Shown: positions 55,201 through 62,802 of the stretch, in pieces
How positions within the stretch are numbered: position 1 is the stretch's first letter
Layout: every line of letters starts with the position of its first letter
Source: Bradyrhizobium iriomotense
Lineage (GTDB): Bacteria > Pseudomonadota > Alphaproteobacteria > Rhizobiales > Xanthobacteraceae
Direction of reading: 5' to 3'
Assembly (NCBI RefSeq): GCF_030160715.1
Contig: NZ_BSOW01000016.1
Span: 62,001 to 126,000 of the forward strand
Length of the DNA stretch: 64,000 bases
The notes under the pieces: generated by a model
What the model was told of the DNA's origin: nothing
The model's database searches: none
The model's input: the letters and a program-made list of their open reading frames with translations, nothing else
Made by a program: the position numbers and the translations under genes

Positions 55201-55500
55201 CCAGGCCGTTGCTTGCGGGCGCCACGACAATACGCCTGCACCGCCCATCGGCAGTACAGGAATGATGGCCAAGCGCGGATCGGGCTGCGGCTTGAAGAAC
55301 CATTCCGCAATGCCGGGATCGGCGGTGAACGGGTCGGTGCGGATCCTGCTGTCCAGCATACCGAATAGGCACAGGCCGACGAACGCGGCGCAGACTGCGG
55401 ATCGCAGTGCCAGCCGACGCGACGTGTCGCGTCGGTCGAATCTGGATCGGGACTCCGAACGCCCGTTTGACGCAGGTTTCGGCGCCGAAGAGGTCGCCAT
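52249..55500 (-). CDS. membrane KAP P-loop NTPase with BNR-like extracytoplasmic domain
   Basis: 1083 residues. Order: cytoplasmic basic tail; membrane helix (about 33-48); Pro/Gln-rich linker (130-205); BNR/Ycf48-like propeller region with Asp-box-like SxDGGxxW (STDGGRHW, 238-245) and TSDSGKTW (433-440); membrane helix (452-472); KAP domain with Walker A GPWGTGKSS (530-538), WFNAWHHQTEQS, an insert with two helices (604-622, 656-672), Walker B LVIFIDDLDRCSPE (725-738) and FLGMD; two more helices (836-855, 916-932); RGIKRHQNRLRL near 968. KAP ATPases include phage-exclusion proteins. This would be an envelope sensor coupled to an ATPase (inference). No partner gene is adjacent. Confidence 0.88.
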   Translation of the reverse strand: MATSSAPKPASNGRSESRSRFDRRDTSRRLALRSAVCAAFVGLCLFGMLDSRIRTDPFTADPGIAEWFFKPQPDPRLAIIPVLPMGGAGVLSWRPQATAWVSMRPPMPEAVPQRAAFNWLDRAYAEEAPGRKLGPKIDLAPADDTSKSPKNPAQQQLLSPQGPLNPQQQPLNQPPPSDSKLAARPAPRPTRLVPEPNADPSFADIPRRQPLSEAAYWAGCDVRGLRCVRLRGDDGAASTDGGRHWDGFPTDQNPAPFLVTNSVSLPLIPASDTFGGTTTTGIQSSARQAIINTQLPFSLSGYGVDDKVRGFRASRLSATLERSVGEYLRLTGASTRLNFFGLLPPEGASGPTLFGDVTARMFVLFADGRLMSTTLGLRSNAPDVVFHETKFISLPTGANLRSLHFQPDQQFGWISSGWNDGNEEGPLPAIFQTSDSGKTWERLFYRSHYAPWVLFFAMPGFTLAFFATAIAWRDFRDSRIDEGIAAVGTSDTPIGWRDLDVLGMKPLALALSRFVRNTSTTPPLTIAITGPWGTGKSSLMNLVAEDLHQRGASPVWFNAWHHQTEQSILAALLENIRGQAIPSAWRLSGLWFRMRLLYLHAGRDIVPLFLAIAVVVSVAWAFKWSAIGASLATLLNTSDWTKVGTWVDKASQWLDHVVFVGAGTLLLLIVKIYGTLNLKPSELMATLRGNAKLADFSAQLGFRYKFAKEFDAAGKALRTSTNPGLVIFIDDLDRCSPETLMAVLESINFLTTAGPCFIFLGMDEAKVVEIIAKQFADDQERARQYLKKLLNLTVPVPNVDVRNSIGLSFGDERPSDHASPWPDRARVALRYVPDVGIPAMALLLVIWLVASWANSLPIAVATPEAAPPSTARNEAGPVQGPTTVAPNSTADATSIDDIKIPVGTAEQLILHRQVSPYLGVAIALLLILMLGARRITMAKEDKVEDSKDFRAALAVWHPAVFAADPTPRGIKRHQNRLRLQAMRLRPAHETPDLLDRWFAIKPAAGTSLKISEPTLVALGGIIALCQDIPDWSVRPHPGPAAPRTAPSEAIIARCAQGFEQKFPDDWPPTKEAIDAFKALRRSL

Positions 55501-55527
55501 TGCGGGCCTCCAGAACCAAACTGCTGT

Positions 55528-55902
55528 TCAACCAGCGCGCGCATGGGTTTGACGCGCTTCCTGTGCTTGTTGATTAGTCCGGGCCGGGCGATCACGGTTC
55601 AATGCGGACACCCGCCGTGCCGTTACGATCCGCGGTGCAGCCTGCGCCATGATCGCGCTGCCCATCGCGGCCGAGCCGAAGGTGACGAGGAAGGAACCGA
55701 GCAGCAGGAAGATCGCAACGCCCGGCGCGTCGTCGGCGAAGATCAGATCACGCAAGTGGGCGGGATTGATGAGCAGCAGCCCGCCGACGAGCAGCGCCGC
55801 GGCGCAGGCGCCGATCGCGAGGTTGATGGCGAGCAGGCGGAACAGGGGCACGCGCAGGAGCGGGAGGTGCTTTCGATGTGGATGTTGTTGATCGTTGGGC
55901 AT
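55528..55902 (-). CDS. small membrane protein (copy B, altered C-terminus)
   Basis: 124 residues. The central 75 codons are identical in DNA to copy A (51804-52028), giving the same two membrane helices. The N-terminus (MPNDQQHPHRKHLP) differs, and after IMAQ the tail becomes AAPRIVTARRVSALNRDRP, which does not look like the family tail of copy A. The repeat ends inside the reading frame, so copy B is probably truncated and fused to foreign sequence at the junction with the KAP locus. Confidence 0.65.
   Translation of the reverse strand: MPNDQQHPHRKHLPLLRVPLFRLLAINLAIGACAAALLVGGLLLINPAHLRDLIFADDAPGVAIFLLLGSFLVTFGSAAMGSAIMAQAAPRIVTARRVSALNRDRPARTNQQAQEARQTHARAG
55641..55865. repeat. 225-bp direct repeat, copy B
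   Basis: Identical to 51804-52028. Sequences outside the repeat are unrelated on both sides, so the ends are sharp. Confidence 0.95.
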
Positions 55903-55988
55903 GGCGGACGGTTTTGCATGCGCTGCGGTGGATTGAAAGTAGCATCGCCGCGCAAAGCCTCAACCCATTAGCGCACAGATAGCTCCAC

Positions 55989-56095
55989 TGTCATTCCGGG
56001 GCGCGCGTCAGCGCGAGCCCGGAATCCATTGCGCCACTGACTCCCTGGTTGAATGGATTCCGGGCTCGGCCCTTTGGGCCGCCCCGGAATGACGA
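55989..56095. repeat. TCATTCCGGGGCG inverted repeat element
   Basis: Arms TCATTCCGGGGCG and GCCCCGGAATGA with internal GCGAGCCCGGAATCCATT/AATGGATTCCGGGCTCG. Same family as 32593-32716. Confidence 0.8.
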
Positions 56096-56132
56096 TGGGA
56101 GGAGCCAGCTACCGCGCCTCATGCCCTCCTCA

Positions 56133-57083
56133 TCACGGAGCCACCAGCTCAACGCGGCGGTTGAGCGAGCGGCCGGCGTCGGTCGCGTTGGAGCCGACGG
56201 GTGCAAGCAGTCCGACGCCGGCGGTGCGCAGGCGAGCTTGCGCGATGCGATAGCTCTTCACGAGCTCGGCCGCGACCGCTTCGGCGCGCCGCTTCGACAG
56301 GTCGAGATTGTACTCGTAGGCGCCCTGGCTGTCGGTGTGGCCGACGATGAAGACGTTGAGCTGCGGCTGGCTCGAAAGCAGCTTTGCGATCTGCTCCAGC
56401 GTCGGGCGGCTTTCCGGCTTGAGCACGGCCTTGTCGGTGTCGAAATAGATGCCGTAGAGCGCGATGTGTCCGGTTTCGCCGAGGCCTTTTGCCATCGCGG
56501 CCGCATCCACCATCTTGTTCTCGAGGGCTCCTAACTCGGCGACGGTGAGCTGCGCAAAGATCTCCTGGTTGTTCTGGCTGACGATGATGCTGGCATAGGT
56601 CTCGCGGCCGCCATCGCTCTTGCGACCCGCATAGTAGCGGTAGTTGAAGCCGTCGACCCACATCTGCGGCACCGGCAGCGTGTCGATGCTTTCCGTAAAG
56701 GGAATGCCGCCGCAGGCATCGGTGTCGCAGGCAAGCAAGGTCTCGAAGCCGGCCTTTGCAAGCTGGGTCTCGAAATTGCGGGACACCTCCAGGATCGAGG
56801 GACCGGGGTTGGTGCGGTAGGCGATGCGGATGATGCGGCCCTCGAGCCGCCGCGCGTTCGTGGGCTGACCGTCCTTGAAGGCCGCCGCCTGCATCCGCGT
56901 CGCGTCGAAATCCTTCGCGACATAACCGGTGATGACGCTGCCGCCGAACCGGCCGATGCCGGGATAGTCTCTCGCGCCGGCGACGTCGCGCGTCTGCGCC
57001 GAAGCCGTCGTCGTGCCGTGAGCGAGGAGCAGGGGGATGACGACAAGCCATCCGAACATGTGTCGCGAAAAGGGCATGGGCAT
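56133..57083 (-). CDS. OmpA-family outer membrane protein
   Basis: 316 residues. Signal peptide (FGWLVVIPLLLAHGTTTASA), an N-terminal DUF4892-like domain (residues 35-180: DYPGIGRFGGSVITGYVAKDFD, CDTDACGGIPF) and a C-terminal OmpA peptidoglycan-binding domain (YFDTDKAVLKPESRPTLEQIAKLL, VGHTDSQGAYEYNLDLSKRRAEAV, GSNATDAGRSLNRRVELV). It should anchor the outer membrane to peptidoglycan. Start ATG 57083 or 57077. It diverges from the lytic transglycosylase gene, which fits a cell-wall context. Confidence 0.92.
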   Translation of the reverse strand: MPMPFSRHMFGWLVVIPLLLAHGTTTASAQTRDVAGARDYPGIGRFGGSVITGYVAKDFDATRMQAAAFKDGQPTNARRLEGRIIRIAYRTNPGPSILEVSRNFETQLAKAGFETLLACDTDACGGIPFTESIDTLPVPQMWVDGFNYRYYAGRKSDGGRETYASIIVSQNNQEIFAQLTVAELGALENKMVDAAAMAKGLGETGHIALYGIYFDTDKAVLKPESRPTLEQIAKLLSSQPQLNVFIVGHTDSQGAYEYNLDLSKRRAEAVAAELVKSYRIAQARLRTAGVGLLAPVGSNATDAGRSLNRRVELVAP

Positions 57084-57240
57084 CTCGGTCTGTTCAGGAA
57101 AGGGAAGTGCGCCGATGGATTAGTCGGCGCAAGCGCGCAGCAGGTTCTATGTTGTGACGATGGACCTCACTTTGACGGGCCTGGCTTTCCCGGGCATGAT
57201 CGGGCGAGCGATTTGCACCATTTTGCGGAGAACATTCGAT

Positions 57241-58047
57241 ATGCTGAGGGTCGGTCTGGCCGTTGTTTCATGTGTTCTTTTGGCCACCGGCTCGGCGCAG
57301 GCCGCGCGCTGCGGCGGCGATTTCAACGGCTTCATCGCCAGCATGGCCTCCGAGGCTCAGGCCGCAGGCGTCTCAGCCAGCGTGACCGGTGCGGCATTCA
57401 GCGGGGTCACCCAGGACGGCGCGGTGCTCGCCTTCGACCGCCGCCAGCGCTACACCTTCAACAAGAGTTTTGAACAGTACGTCTCGACCCGCGTCGGTCC
57501 CGGTCGGATCAATGGCGGCCGTGCGCTCTTGCAGCGTCACGCCGCTCTGCTCTCGCGCATCGAGCAGCAGTTCGGCGTGCCCCGGCAGATCCTGGTCGCG
57601 ATCTGGGGGCTGGAGAGCGATTTCGGCAAGGGCGACATGGGCAAGCTGCCGGTGATCCGCACGCTCGCGACGCTGGCGCATGATTGCCGCCGCACCGAGC
57701 TGTTCCAGGGCGAGTTGCTCGCCGCGCTCAAGATCGTGCAGCGCGGCGACCTGCCGCTGCGCGACCTGATCGGCGCCTATGCCGGCGAGATCGGGCAGAC
57801 GCAGTTTTTGCCGTCGTCCTACATCAAATATGGCGTCGATTTCGACGGCGACGGCCGCGTCGATCTCCGCCACAGCGTCGCCGACGTGCTCGCCTCGACC
57901 GCGAACCTGCTTCACACCAACGGCTTCAAGATGGGTCAGCCCTATGGCGAAGGCACCGCCAATTTCGAAGCGATGCGCGAGTGGAACAGGGCGCTGATCT
58001 ATCGCAAGACCATCGGGTATTTTGCCGATCGGCTGATGGGGCAGTGA
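57241..58047 (+). CDS. lytic murein transglycosylase (MltB/SLT_2 type)
   Basis: 268 residues from ATG 57241 with GGAGAA upstream. A signal peptide (VGLAVVSCVLLATGSAQA) is followed by the MltB fold: catalytic Glu in VAIWGLESDFGKGDMG, IGAYAGEIGQTQFLPSSYIKYGVDFDGDGRVDLRHSVADVLAS. It cleaves peptidoglycan with formation of 1,6-anhydro-muramic acid in the periplasm. No lipobox Cys at the cleavage site, so it is soluble. Lacks a separate peptidoglycan-binding domain. Confidence 0.94.
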   Translation: MLRVGLAVVSCVLLATGSAQAARCGGDFNGFIASMASEAQAAGVSASVTGAAFSGVTQDGAVLAFDRRQRYTFNKSFEQYVSTRVGPGRINGGRALLQRHAALLSRIEQQFGVPRQILVAIWGLESDFGKGDMGKLPVIRTLATLAHDCRRTELFQGELLAALKIVQRGDLPLRDLIGAYAGEIGQTQFLPSSYIKYGVDFDGDGRVDLRHSVADVLASTANLLHTNGFKMGQPYGEGTANFEAMREWNRALIYRKTIGYFADRLMGQ

Positions 58048-58080
58048 GGGGGCGGAGATATTTGGCGAAGACTCCCCCAT

Positions 58081-58108
58081 CGTCGTCCTGGCGTAAGCCA
58101 GGACGACG
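58081..58108. repeat. CGTCGTCCTGG hairpin
   Basis: CGTCGTCCTGGC-GTAA-GCCAGGACGACG, perfect 12-bp arms; related to the 38215 family arm. Confidence 0.75.
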
Positions 58109-58144
58109 ACGGAGAGTTTGGCGCTCTGGAGTGCGCCTGACCCC

Positions 58145-58975
58145 TCACTTCCCCTGCGCCATCTTCTCCAGCCGTCGCTGCAACGGTTTCCAATACGTCC
58201 CCGGGCGGAAGCGCTGCAGGATATCCATGAAGCGGGCGTCGTTGCCGATCAGGATGCGCGGCTCGTTGCGCTCGATACCCGCGATGATGCGCAGCGCGGC
58301 GTCCTTCGGCGTTGTCCTCGCCGCGGCTTCGAAGCGCTCGATCGACTGCGCGCGGCGGGCATTGTCTGTGACGCCGACGCCGGTGCGCGAGTTGCGGGCG
58401 ATGTTGGTGGCGATGCCGCCGGGATGCACCACCGACAGCTTCACCGGGCTTCCCGCAACGCTGAGCTCATGGCGCAGGCTCTCCGAGAAACCGCGTACCG
58501 CGAATTTGGCGGCCGCATAGGCCGTTTGCCCGGGCGGCGCGATGATGCCGAAGATCGACGACACGTTGACGATGTGCGCTGCGTCCCGCGTCTTCAGATG
58601 TGGCAGGAAGGCGCGCGTGCCGTGCACCAAGCCCCAGAAATTGATGTTGAACAGCCACTCCATCTGCGCCTGGTCGATCTCCTCGAATGAGCCGAGCAGG
58701 GCAACGCCGGCATTGTTGACGAGGATGTTGAGAGCAGGGTGCGCCGCAATAGCCTCCTCGGCGAACTGCGCGATCTCGGCCGGCTCAGCGACATCGACGC
58801 GATGTACGCTGACCTTGCGGTCACGGCCGATCTCGACGGCCAGCGCCTTCAGCCCGGCCTCGTCGCGGTCGGCGAGCGCGAGATCGCAGCCGCGCCGGCA
58901 GAGCTCGATCGCCAGCGCTCGGCCGATGCCGCTCGCAGCTCCCGTGATGGCGGCGGCGCCGCGGATCGCTGTCAT
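58145..58975 (-). CDS. short-chain dehydrogenase/reductase
   Basis: 276 residues from ATG 58975. Classical SDR: cofactor motif TGAASGIGRAL, LNILVNNAGVALLG, catalytic Ser in VNVSSIFGII and YAAAKFAVRGF with the Tyr-Lys pair. The C-terminus (IERNEPRILIGNDARFMDILQRFRPG) is typical of a subgroup acting on lipophilic alcohols. It diverges from the response-regulator gene. NAD(P) preference is suggested by ALADRDE (Asp after strand 2, NAD-like). Confidence 0.93.
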   Translation of the reverse strand: MTAIRGAAAITGAASGIGRALAIELCRRGCDLALADRDEAGLKALAVEIGRDRKVSVHRVDVAEPAEIAQFAEEAIAAHPALNILVNNAGVALLGSFEEIDQAQMEWLFNINFWGLVHGTRAFLPHLKTRDAAHIVNVSSIFGIIAPPGQTAYAAAKFAVRGFSESLRHELSVAGSPVKLSVVHPGGIATNIARNSRTGVGVTDNARRAQSIERFEAAARTTPKDAALRIIAGIERNEPRILIGNDARFMDILQRFRPGTYWKPLQRRLEKMAQGK

Positions 58976-59102
58976 GTCGGCTCCGTCAGGTTCAAAACGG
59001 GGAACCTCCCTATATTTTTTTGGTCCGAAGCCGAACCAATCTGCAGTTCCTCTTTTAACATATGATAGCCGCGGCGTGACGACCATCAGTGGGAGCAAGC
59101 CT

Positions 59103-59477
59103 ATGGGACAAGCAACGCCCTTTCGTTCGGTCGCACTGATCGTTGAAGACGACGCCATGCAGCGCGAGATGCTCAGCCTTCTTCTGGAGGAGAGCGGCTA
59201 TCACGTCATCCAGTGCGCAAGCGGCGAGGATGCCCGGCACGTTCTCGAAATGGCGGCCGGCACGCTGTGTTTCCTGATGACCGACGTGCAACTCCCTGGC
59301 CGCACCGACGGGGTCGAGGTCGCCCGTATCGCCAAGGAGCGCAATCCAAGACTGGACGTCGTCGTCACCTCCGGGCGTCCGCTGACGCAGCCCTTGCCTG
59401 ATGGCGCCAAGTTCTGGGCCAAGCCCTGGGCGCCGCTGGACGTGCTGCGCGAGGCCGAGGCCGCCCAGCTCTCCTGA
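59103..59477 (+). CDS. stand-alone response regulator receiver
   Basis: 124 residues: a single REC domain without output domain. Acidic pair ALIVEDDAMQREML, phospho-acceptor Asp in FLMTDVQLPGRTDG, Thr/Ser switch in VVVTSGRPL and Lys in AKFWAKPWAP. Acts as a phosphorylation-dependent partner of another protein; no cognate kinase is adjacent. Start ATG 59103 (MGQATPFRS). Confidence 0.92.
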   Translation: MGQATPFRSVALIVEDDAMQREMLSLLLEESGYHVIQCASGEDARHVLEMAAGTLCFLMTDVQLPGRTDGVEVARIAKERNPRLDVVVTSGRPLTQPLPDGAKFWAKPWAPLDVLREAEAAQLS

Positions 59478-59530
59478 CGGCCCGTTGGGCGCCGCTATCT
59501 TGCCATCAGGTGCGGGGATAAGGTCACCTC

Positions 59531-60142
59531 ATGACCTGGTCCTTCCTGCTGACGTCCCTGATCGTCGTCGCTTCGCCCGGCACTGGCGTGCTCTATACGC
59601 TGGCGGCGGCCTTGACGCGCGGCTCGCGGGCGAGCGTTGCCGCCGCCTTCGGCTGCACGCTCGGCATCGTGCCGCATATGACGGCGGCGATGCTTGGGCT
59701 CGCCGCCGTGCTTCACACCAGCGCGCTGGCCTTTGCGGCGCTGAAATGGTGCGGCGTGGTGTATCTGCTCTTCATGTCCTGGCAGGCGCTGCGCGAGACC
59801 GGGGCGCTGGCGGTGGAGGGGCGGATCGCGGAGCGTTCGAACTGGCGGGTGATCGTCACCGGCTTTCTGATCAACATCCTCAATCCAAAGCTCTCGATCT
59901 TCTTCCTCGCCTTCCTGCCGCAGTTCATCGCCACCGACGAGGCCCATGTGCTGGCGCGGATGCTCGAATTGAGCGGCGTCTTCATGGTCATGACCTTTGC
60001 CGTGTTCGTGGTCTACGGCCTGTTCGCCGCCTCGTTGCGCGAGCGCGTCATTTCCCGCCCCCGCGTCATGGCCTGGCTGCGCCGCAGCTTCGCCGCCGGT
60101 TTTGCCGCGCTCGGCGCCAAGCTGGCCTTTGCGGAGCGGTAG
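59531..60142 (+). CDS. LysE family amino-acid exporter
   Basis: 203 residues, six membrane helices. FLLTSLIVVASPGTGVLYTLAAALTRG and VIVTGFLINILNPKLSIFFLAFLPQF are the family hallmarks. Predicted exporter at the inner membrane, distinct from the LysE protein at 42195-42815. It is convergent with a 20-codon peptide gene, and a bidirectional hairpin separates them. Confidence 0.92.
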   Translation: MTWSFLLTSLIVVASPGTGVLYTLAAALTRGSRASVAAAFGCTLGIVPHMTAAMLGLAAVLHTSALAFAALKWCGVVYLLFMSWQALRETGALAVEGRIAERSNWRVIVTGFLINILNPKLSIFFLAFLPQFIATDEAHVLARMLELSGVFMVMTFAVFVVYGLFAASLRERVISRPRVMAWLRRSFAAGFAALGAKLAFAER

Positions 60143-60163
60143 GTCTTTTGTCTCTCCGGCCAA

Positions 60164-60190
60164 TAAAAAAGCGGGCCTTGCGCCCGCCGT
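60164..60190 (-). terminator. terminator of the 20-residue peptide transcript
   Basis: GCGGGC-CTTGC-GCCCGC stem with TTTTTT on the minus strand. A second hairpin (CCCGGGCGGAGC...GCTCCACCCGGG, 60212-60238) lies between it and the peptide stop. Confidence 0.75.
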
Positions 60191-60257
60191 TTCAAACTCG
60201 CTCCTCTGACGCCCGGGCGGAGCGAGGCTCCACCCGGGCAAAGAACAAGAAGTAGCG

Positions 60258-60320
60258 TTACTTCTTCTTCGCCTTCTTGGCCTTCTTCGCCTTCTTCGCC
60301 TTCTTCGCTTTCTTAGCCAT
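60258..60320 (-). CDS. 20-residue Lys/Ala repeat peptide
   Basis: MAKKAKKAKKAKKAKKAKKK, six AKK repeats, from ATG 60320 with GAGAGGA five bases upstream. It is followed by a stable hairpin and an intrinsic terminator. The repeat resembles the tails of histone H1-like proteins. The ribosome site plus terminator make a real short transcript likely. A nucleic-acid-binding role is inference. It may also be a shortened relic of a longer Lys/Ala protein. Confidence 0.55.
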   Translation of the reverse strand: MAKKAKKAKKAKKAKKAKKK

Positions 60321-60709
60321 AGTATCCTCTCAAGGGTTAATGGTGGAACGCGACACGAGGGATGCTCGGCGGAGGGCCAGCCTCGCAACATCCTCGACGC
60401 TAAACTCAGCAGATTCGCGGGCGCCTGCCCCGCGCTGTCACGTCACTGTCATTGCGTTATCCACAGCTCAAACGCTTTTTCGGCTGATTTTCGCCCGCGA
60501 ATCCGTCTGGGCGGCGGCGCGACATCCCTAACGATCCGACAACGCGCCGCGCGCGTTCATGAATCCAAAACCAAAGGCGCGGTTTCGAAGATCGCGGTGA
60601 GACTCCGTTAAGCGCGCTACGCGCATTGTGCCCGCAACAAGACGGGGATGGCTATGGACGGACGGCTGCCAAACGGAGAGGGCGGGACGATGCACGTCTC
60701 GCGGTCGCC
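60321..60709. other. spacer upstream of the GGDEF gene
   Basis: About 390 bases without a gene. A perfect DnaA-box sequence TTATCCACA lies at 60457-60465, a single site and not an origin-like cluster. The 60470-60640 part should contain the GGDEF gene promoter. Confidence 0.45.
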
Positions 60710-61924
60710 ATGCTAAGCGTGCCGACACTGTGGACGGTATTCGTCATCAACTTTCTGGCGCTGGGCCTGATCTGGGCCTATGTGGCGCGCGCCTATCCCA
60801 AGCTCGAAGCAGCGCGGTTCTGGACGGCATCGGCCTTCGTCGCGGCCGGTGGCGCGATCACGTCGCTCGGCCGCCTGTTCTTCGAGTCCATACTGCCGCT
60901 CGTGTTCGGCGGCACCGGCGTGATCTTTGCCGCCTGCCTTGCGGCGATGGGCATCCGCCGCTTCTATGACCGCCCTGTCTCCTGGTGGACGACCGCGCTG
61001 ATCACCGGCGCAGGCGTTGGCGCGCTGCTCCTCTTCAGCTTTGTCTACGACAACATGCCGCTGCGCATGCTGTGCTATTCGTTGGCACAGTCGCTGCCGC
61101 TCGCATTGACATTGAATCTGCTGTGGTCGGAGCGGGAAGGCCGCGCCGCACCGGGCGCGCGGCTCGCCGGTCTCGTCATCATCACGATCATCGGCATCTA
61201 CGTCGCACGCGCCGTCGGCAACATGCTCGGCGGCGACTTCTCGGCTTTGGCCGGTGGCCAGGGCCACGCTGTCGTCGTGCTGGGGCTCCTGTTCCTGTCG
61301 ATGGCGCTCAATTTCGGCTTCTTGCTGATGGCCATGGACCGCCTGCGCAACGAGGTCGCCGATCTCGCGCTGCTCGACGACCTCACGGGCGTCGCCAACC
61401 GGCGGCACCTGTTGCAGCGCCTCACCGAGGAATGCGCCCGCTCTGAGCGCAGCGGCGAGCCGTTCTCGCTGCTGGTCATCGATCTCGACGGCTTCAAGAC
61501 CATCAACGACACCCATGGACATGCCGCGGGCGATGCCTGCCTGCAGCATTTCACCCTGATGGCGCAGACGCGTCTCAGGCCCGGCGACATGCTCGCCCGC
61601 ACCGGCGGCGACGAGTTCTGCGTCGTGCTGCCGTCCTCGACGCTAGCCGAGGGGGCGTTGATCGCCCGCCGTGTGCTCAATGTCTGCCGCAGGGATGCTG
61701 AAACCTGCTCGGCAGGCGAGATTCCGATCGCAGTCTCGATCGGGGTCGCGCAGTGGGAGCGCGGCATCGGTCAATTCTCTGACCGGCTGATGGCGAACGC
61801 CGACCATGCGCTCTATGCCGCCAAGAAAAGCGGCAAGAACGATTTCGCGGTCTACGATCCGGCGCCGCCGCTCCAGCCGGACGCGCCGCAACTGCCAACC
61901 GAAGTGGTACGCAAATTCGCCTGA
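60710..61924 (+). CDS. membrane-bound diguanylate cyclase (GGDEF)
   Basis: 404 residues from ATG 60710 (MLSVPTLWTVFVINFLALGL). Six to seven membrane helices fill residues 1-215. A GGDEF domain follows with DDLTGVANRRHLL, DLDGFKTINDTHGHAAGD, inhibitory I-site RPGD and active site RTGGDEFCVVL, so it should make cyclic di-GMP and be product-inhibited. No EAL domain. A TTG further upstream is possible but would add a non-hydrophobic tail. Confidence 0.92.
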   Translation: MLSVPTLWTVFVINFLALGLIWAYVARAYPKLEAARFWTASAFVAAGGAITSLGRLFFESILPLVFGGTGVIFAACLAAMGIRRFYDRPVSWWTTALITGAGVGALLLFSFVYDNMPLRMLCYSLAQSLPLALTLNLLWSEREGRAAPGARLAGLVIITIIGIYVARAVGNMLGGDFSALAGGQGHAVVVLGLLFLSMALNFGFLLMAMDRLRNEVADLALLDDLTGVANRRHLLQRLTEECARSERSGEPFSLLVIDLDGFKTINDTHGHAAGDACLQHFTLMAQTRLRPGDMLARTGGDEFCVVLPSSTLAEGALIARRVLNVCRRDAETCSAGEIPIAVSIGVAQWERGIGQFSDRLMANADHALYAAKKSGKNDFAVYDPAPPLQPDAPQLPTEVVRKFA

Positions 61925-61963
61925 CGCATGCTAGGGTGGAGATATAACGGACCGCCACATCGC

Positions 61964-62587
61964 ATGTTGTCCCGCCTTCTCGCGGCGCTGCTCGCCGCGC
62001 TCGCGCTGCTCGCTCCGGCCGCCGCAACCGATCCCGACCTTGCGAGATTAGCGCGGGTGTCGGGCACGCCGACGATTCCCGGCCTCAAGATGGTTTGGCT
62101 CGCGCCCTGGGGCGACGTCACGGCGGCCCATGCCTGGCACAACATCATCGTGCACCAGACCGAGGGGCCCGCGGGCTCGGCCCGCATGGGAGCGTTGGCG
62201 CAATCGAAGAACCCGACGCGGCGCGGCGTCACGATATGGGTCGAGACCGACGGCACGGTCTATTGGGCCGTCCCTGAGAACCTCGTGCCGACCCATGGCG
62301 ATGGCGCCAATCGCAACGACAACGCCTTCATCGACAACTCCGCGACTTACCATCGTGTCGTGCGCGACAACTCGATCGGCGTCGAGTTCGCCGGCAATTT
62401 TCCGGATGTGACGACGGGGCCGACCGAGGCGCAGGTTGCGGCGTGGCGCACCCTCGTGGCCGTCCTGCGGGCGCGCTACGCCATCCCGCTCGACCACGTC
62501 TATGCGCACAACTGGATCGACTTCAAGGACGGACGCTATTGCGAAGGCTGCTGGCTCGCGACGCTGGCAAGAGAATGGGGGGAGTGA
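61964..62587 (+). CDS. N-acetylmuramoyl-L-alanine amidase (Amidase_2)
   Basis: 207 residues from ATG 61964. Signal peptide (LLAALLAALALLAPAAA) then an Amidase_2 domain: NIIVHQTEGPAGSA (first zinc His), WVETDGTVYWAVPENLVPTHG, SIGVEFAGNF and HNWIDFKDGRYCEGCW (late His and Lys region). Cleaves the muramoyl-peptide bond in the periplasm. The two C-terminal Cys may pair. It follows the GGDEF gene by 39 bases. Confidence 0.9.
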   Translation: MLSRLLAALLAALALLAPAAATDPDLARLARVSGTPTIPGLKMVWLAPWGDVTAAHAWHNIIVHQTEGPAGSARMGALAQSKNPTRRGVTIWVETDGTVYWAVPENLVPTHGDGANRNDNAFIDNSATYHRVVRDNSIGVEFAGNFPDVTTGPTEAQVAAWRTLVAVLRARYAIPLDHVYAHNWIDFKDGRYCEGCWLATLAREWGE

Positions 62588-62730
62588 CTGCCTCCACCGC
62601 TGCTGTCATCGCGCGGCTTGACCAACGACCAACCTGTCAGTGATGTGTCCGAACAGGTGTCAGCCATGTCTCCGGACTAAACATTTCGCGGGGCATGACA
62701 CCGTGCGTGATGGCGTGATCTCTCGAGAAC

Positions 62731-62759
62731 AAAAAAAGCCGGCGTTGCCGCCGGCTTTC
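62731..62759. terminator. bidirectional terminator, mainly for rpoH
   Basis: AGCCGGC-GTTGCC-GCCGGCT stem. On the minus strand it is followed by TTTTTTT; TTT on the plus strand. Confidence 0.8.
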
Positions 62760-62802
62760 TGTCTTTCGATCCGCCAACTTCTGGCGCTGAAAAATCTCGC
62801 GC

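Noticed and set aside
60457..60465. DnaA box as a replication origin
   Set aside because: A single TTATCCACA without an AT-rich unwinding region, further boxes or dnaA/gidA neighbours is not an origin.
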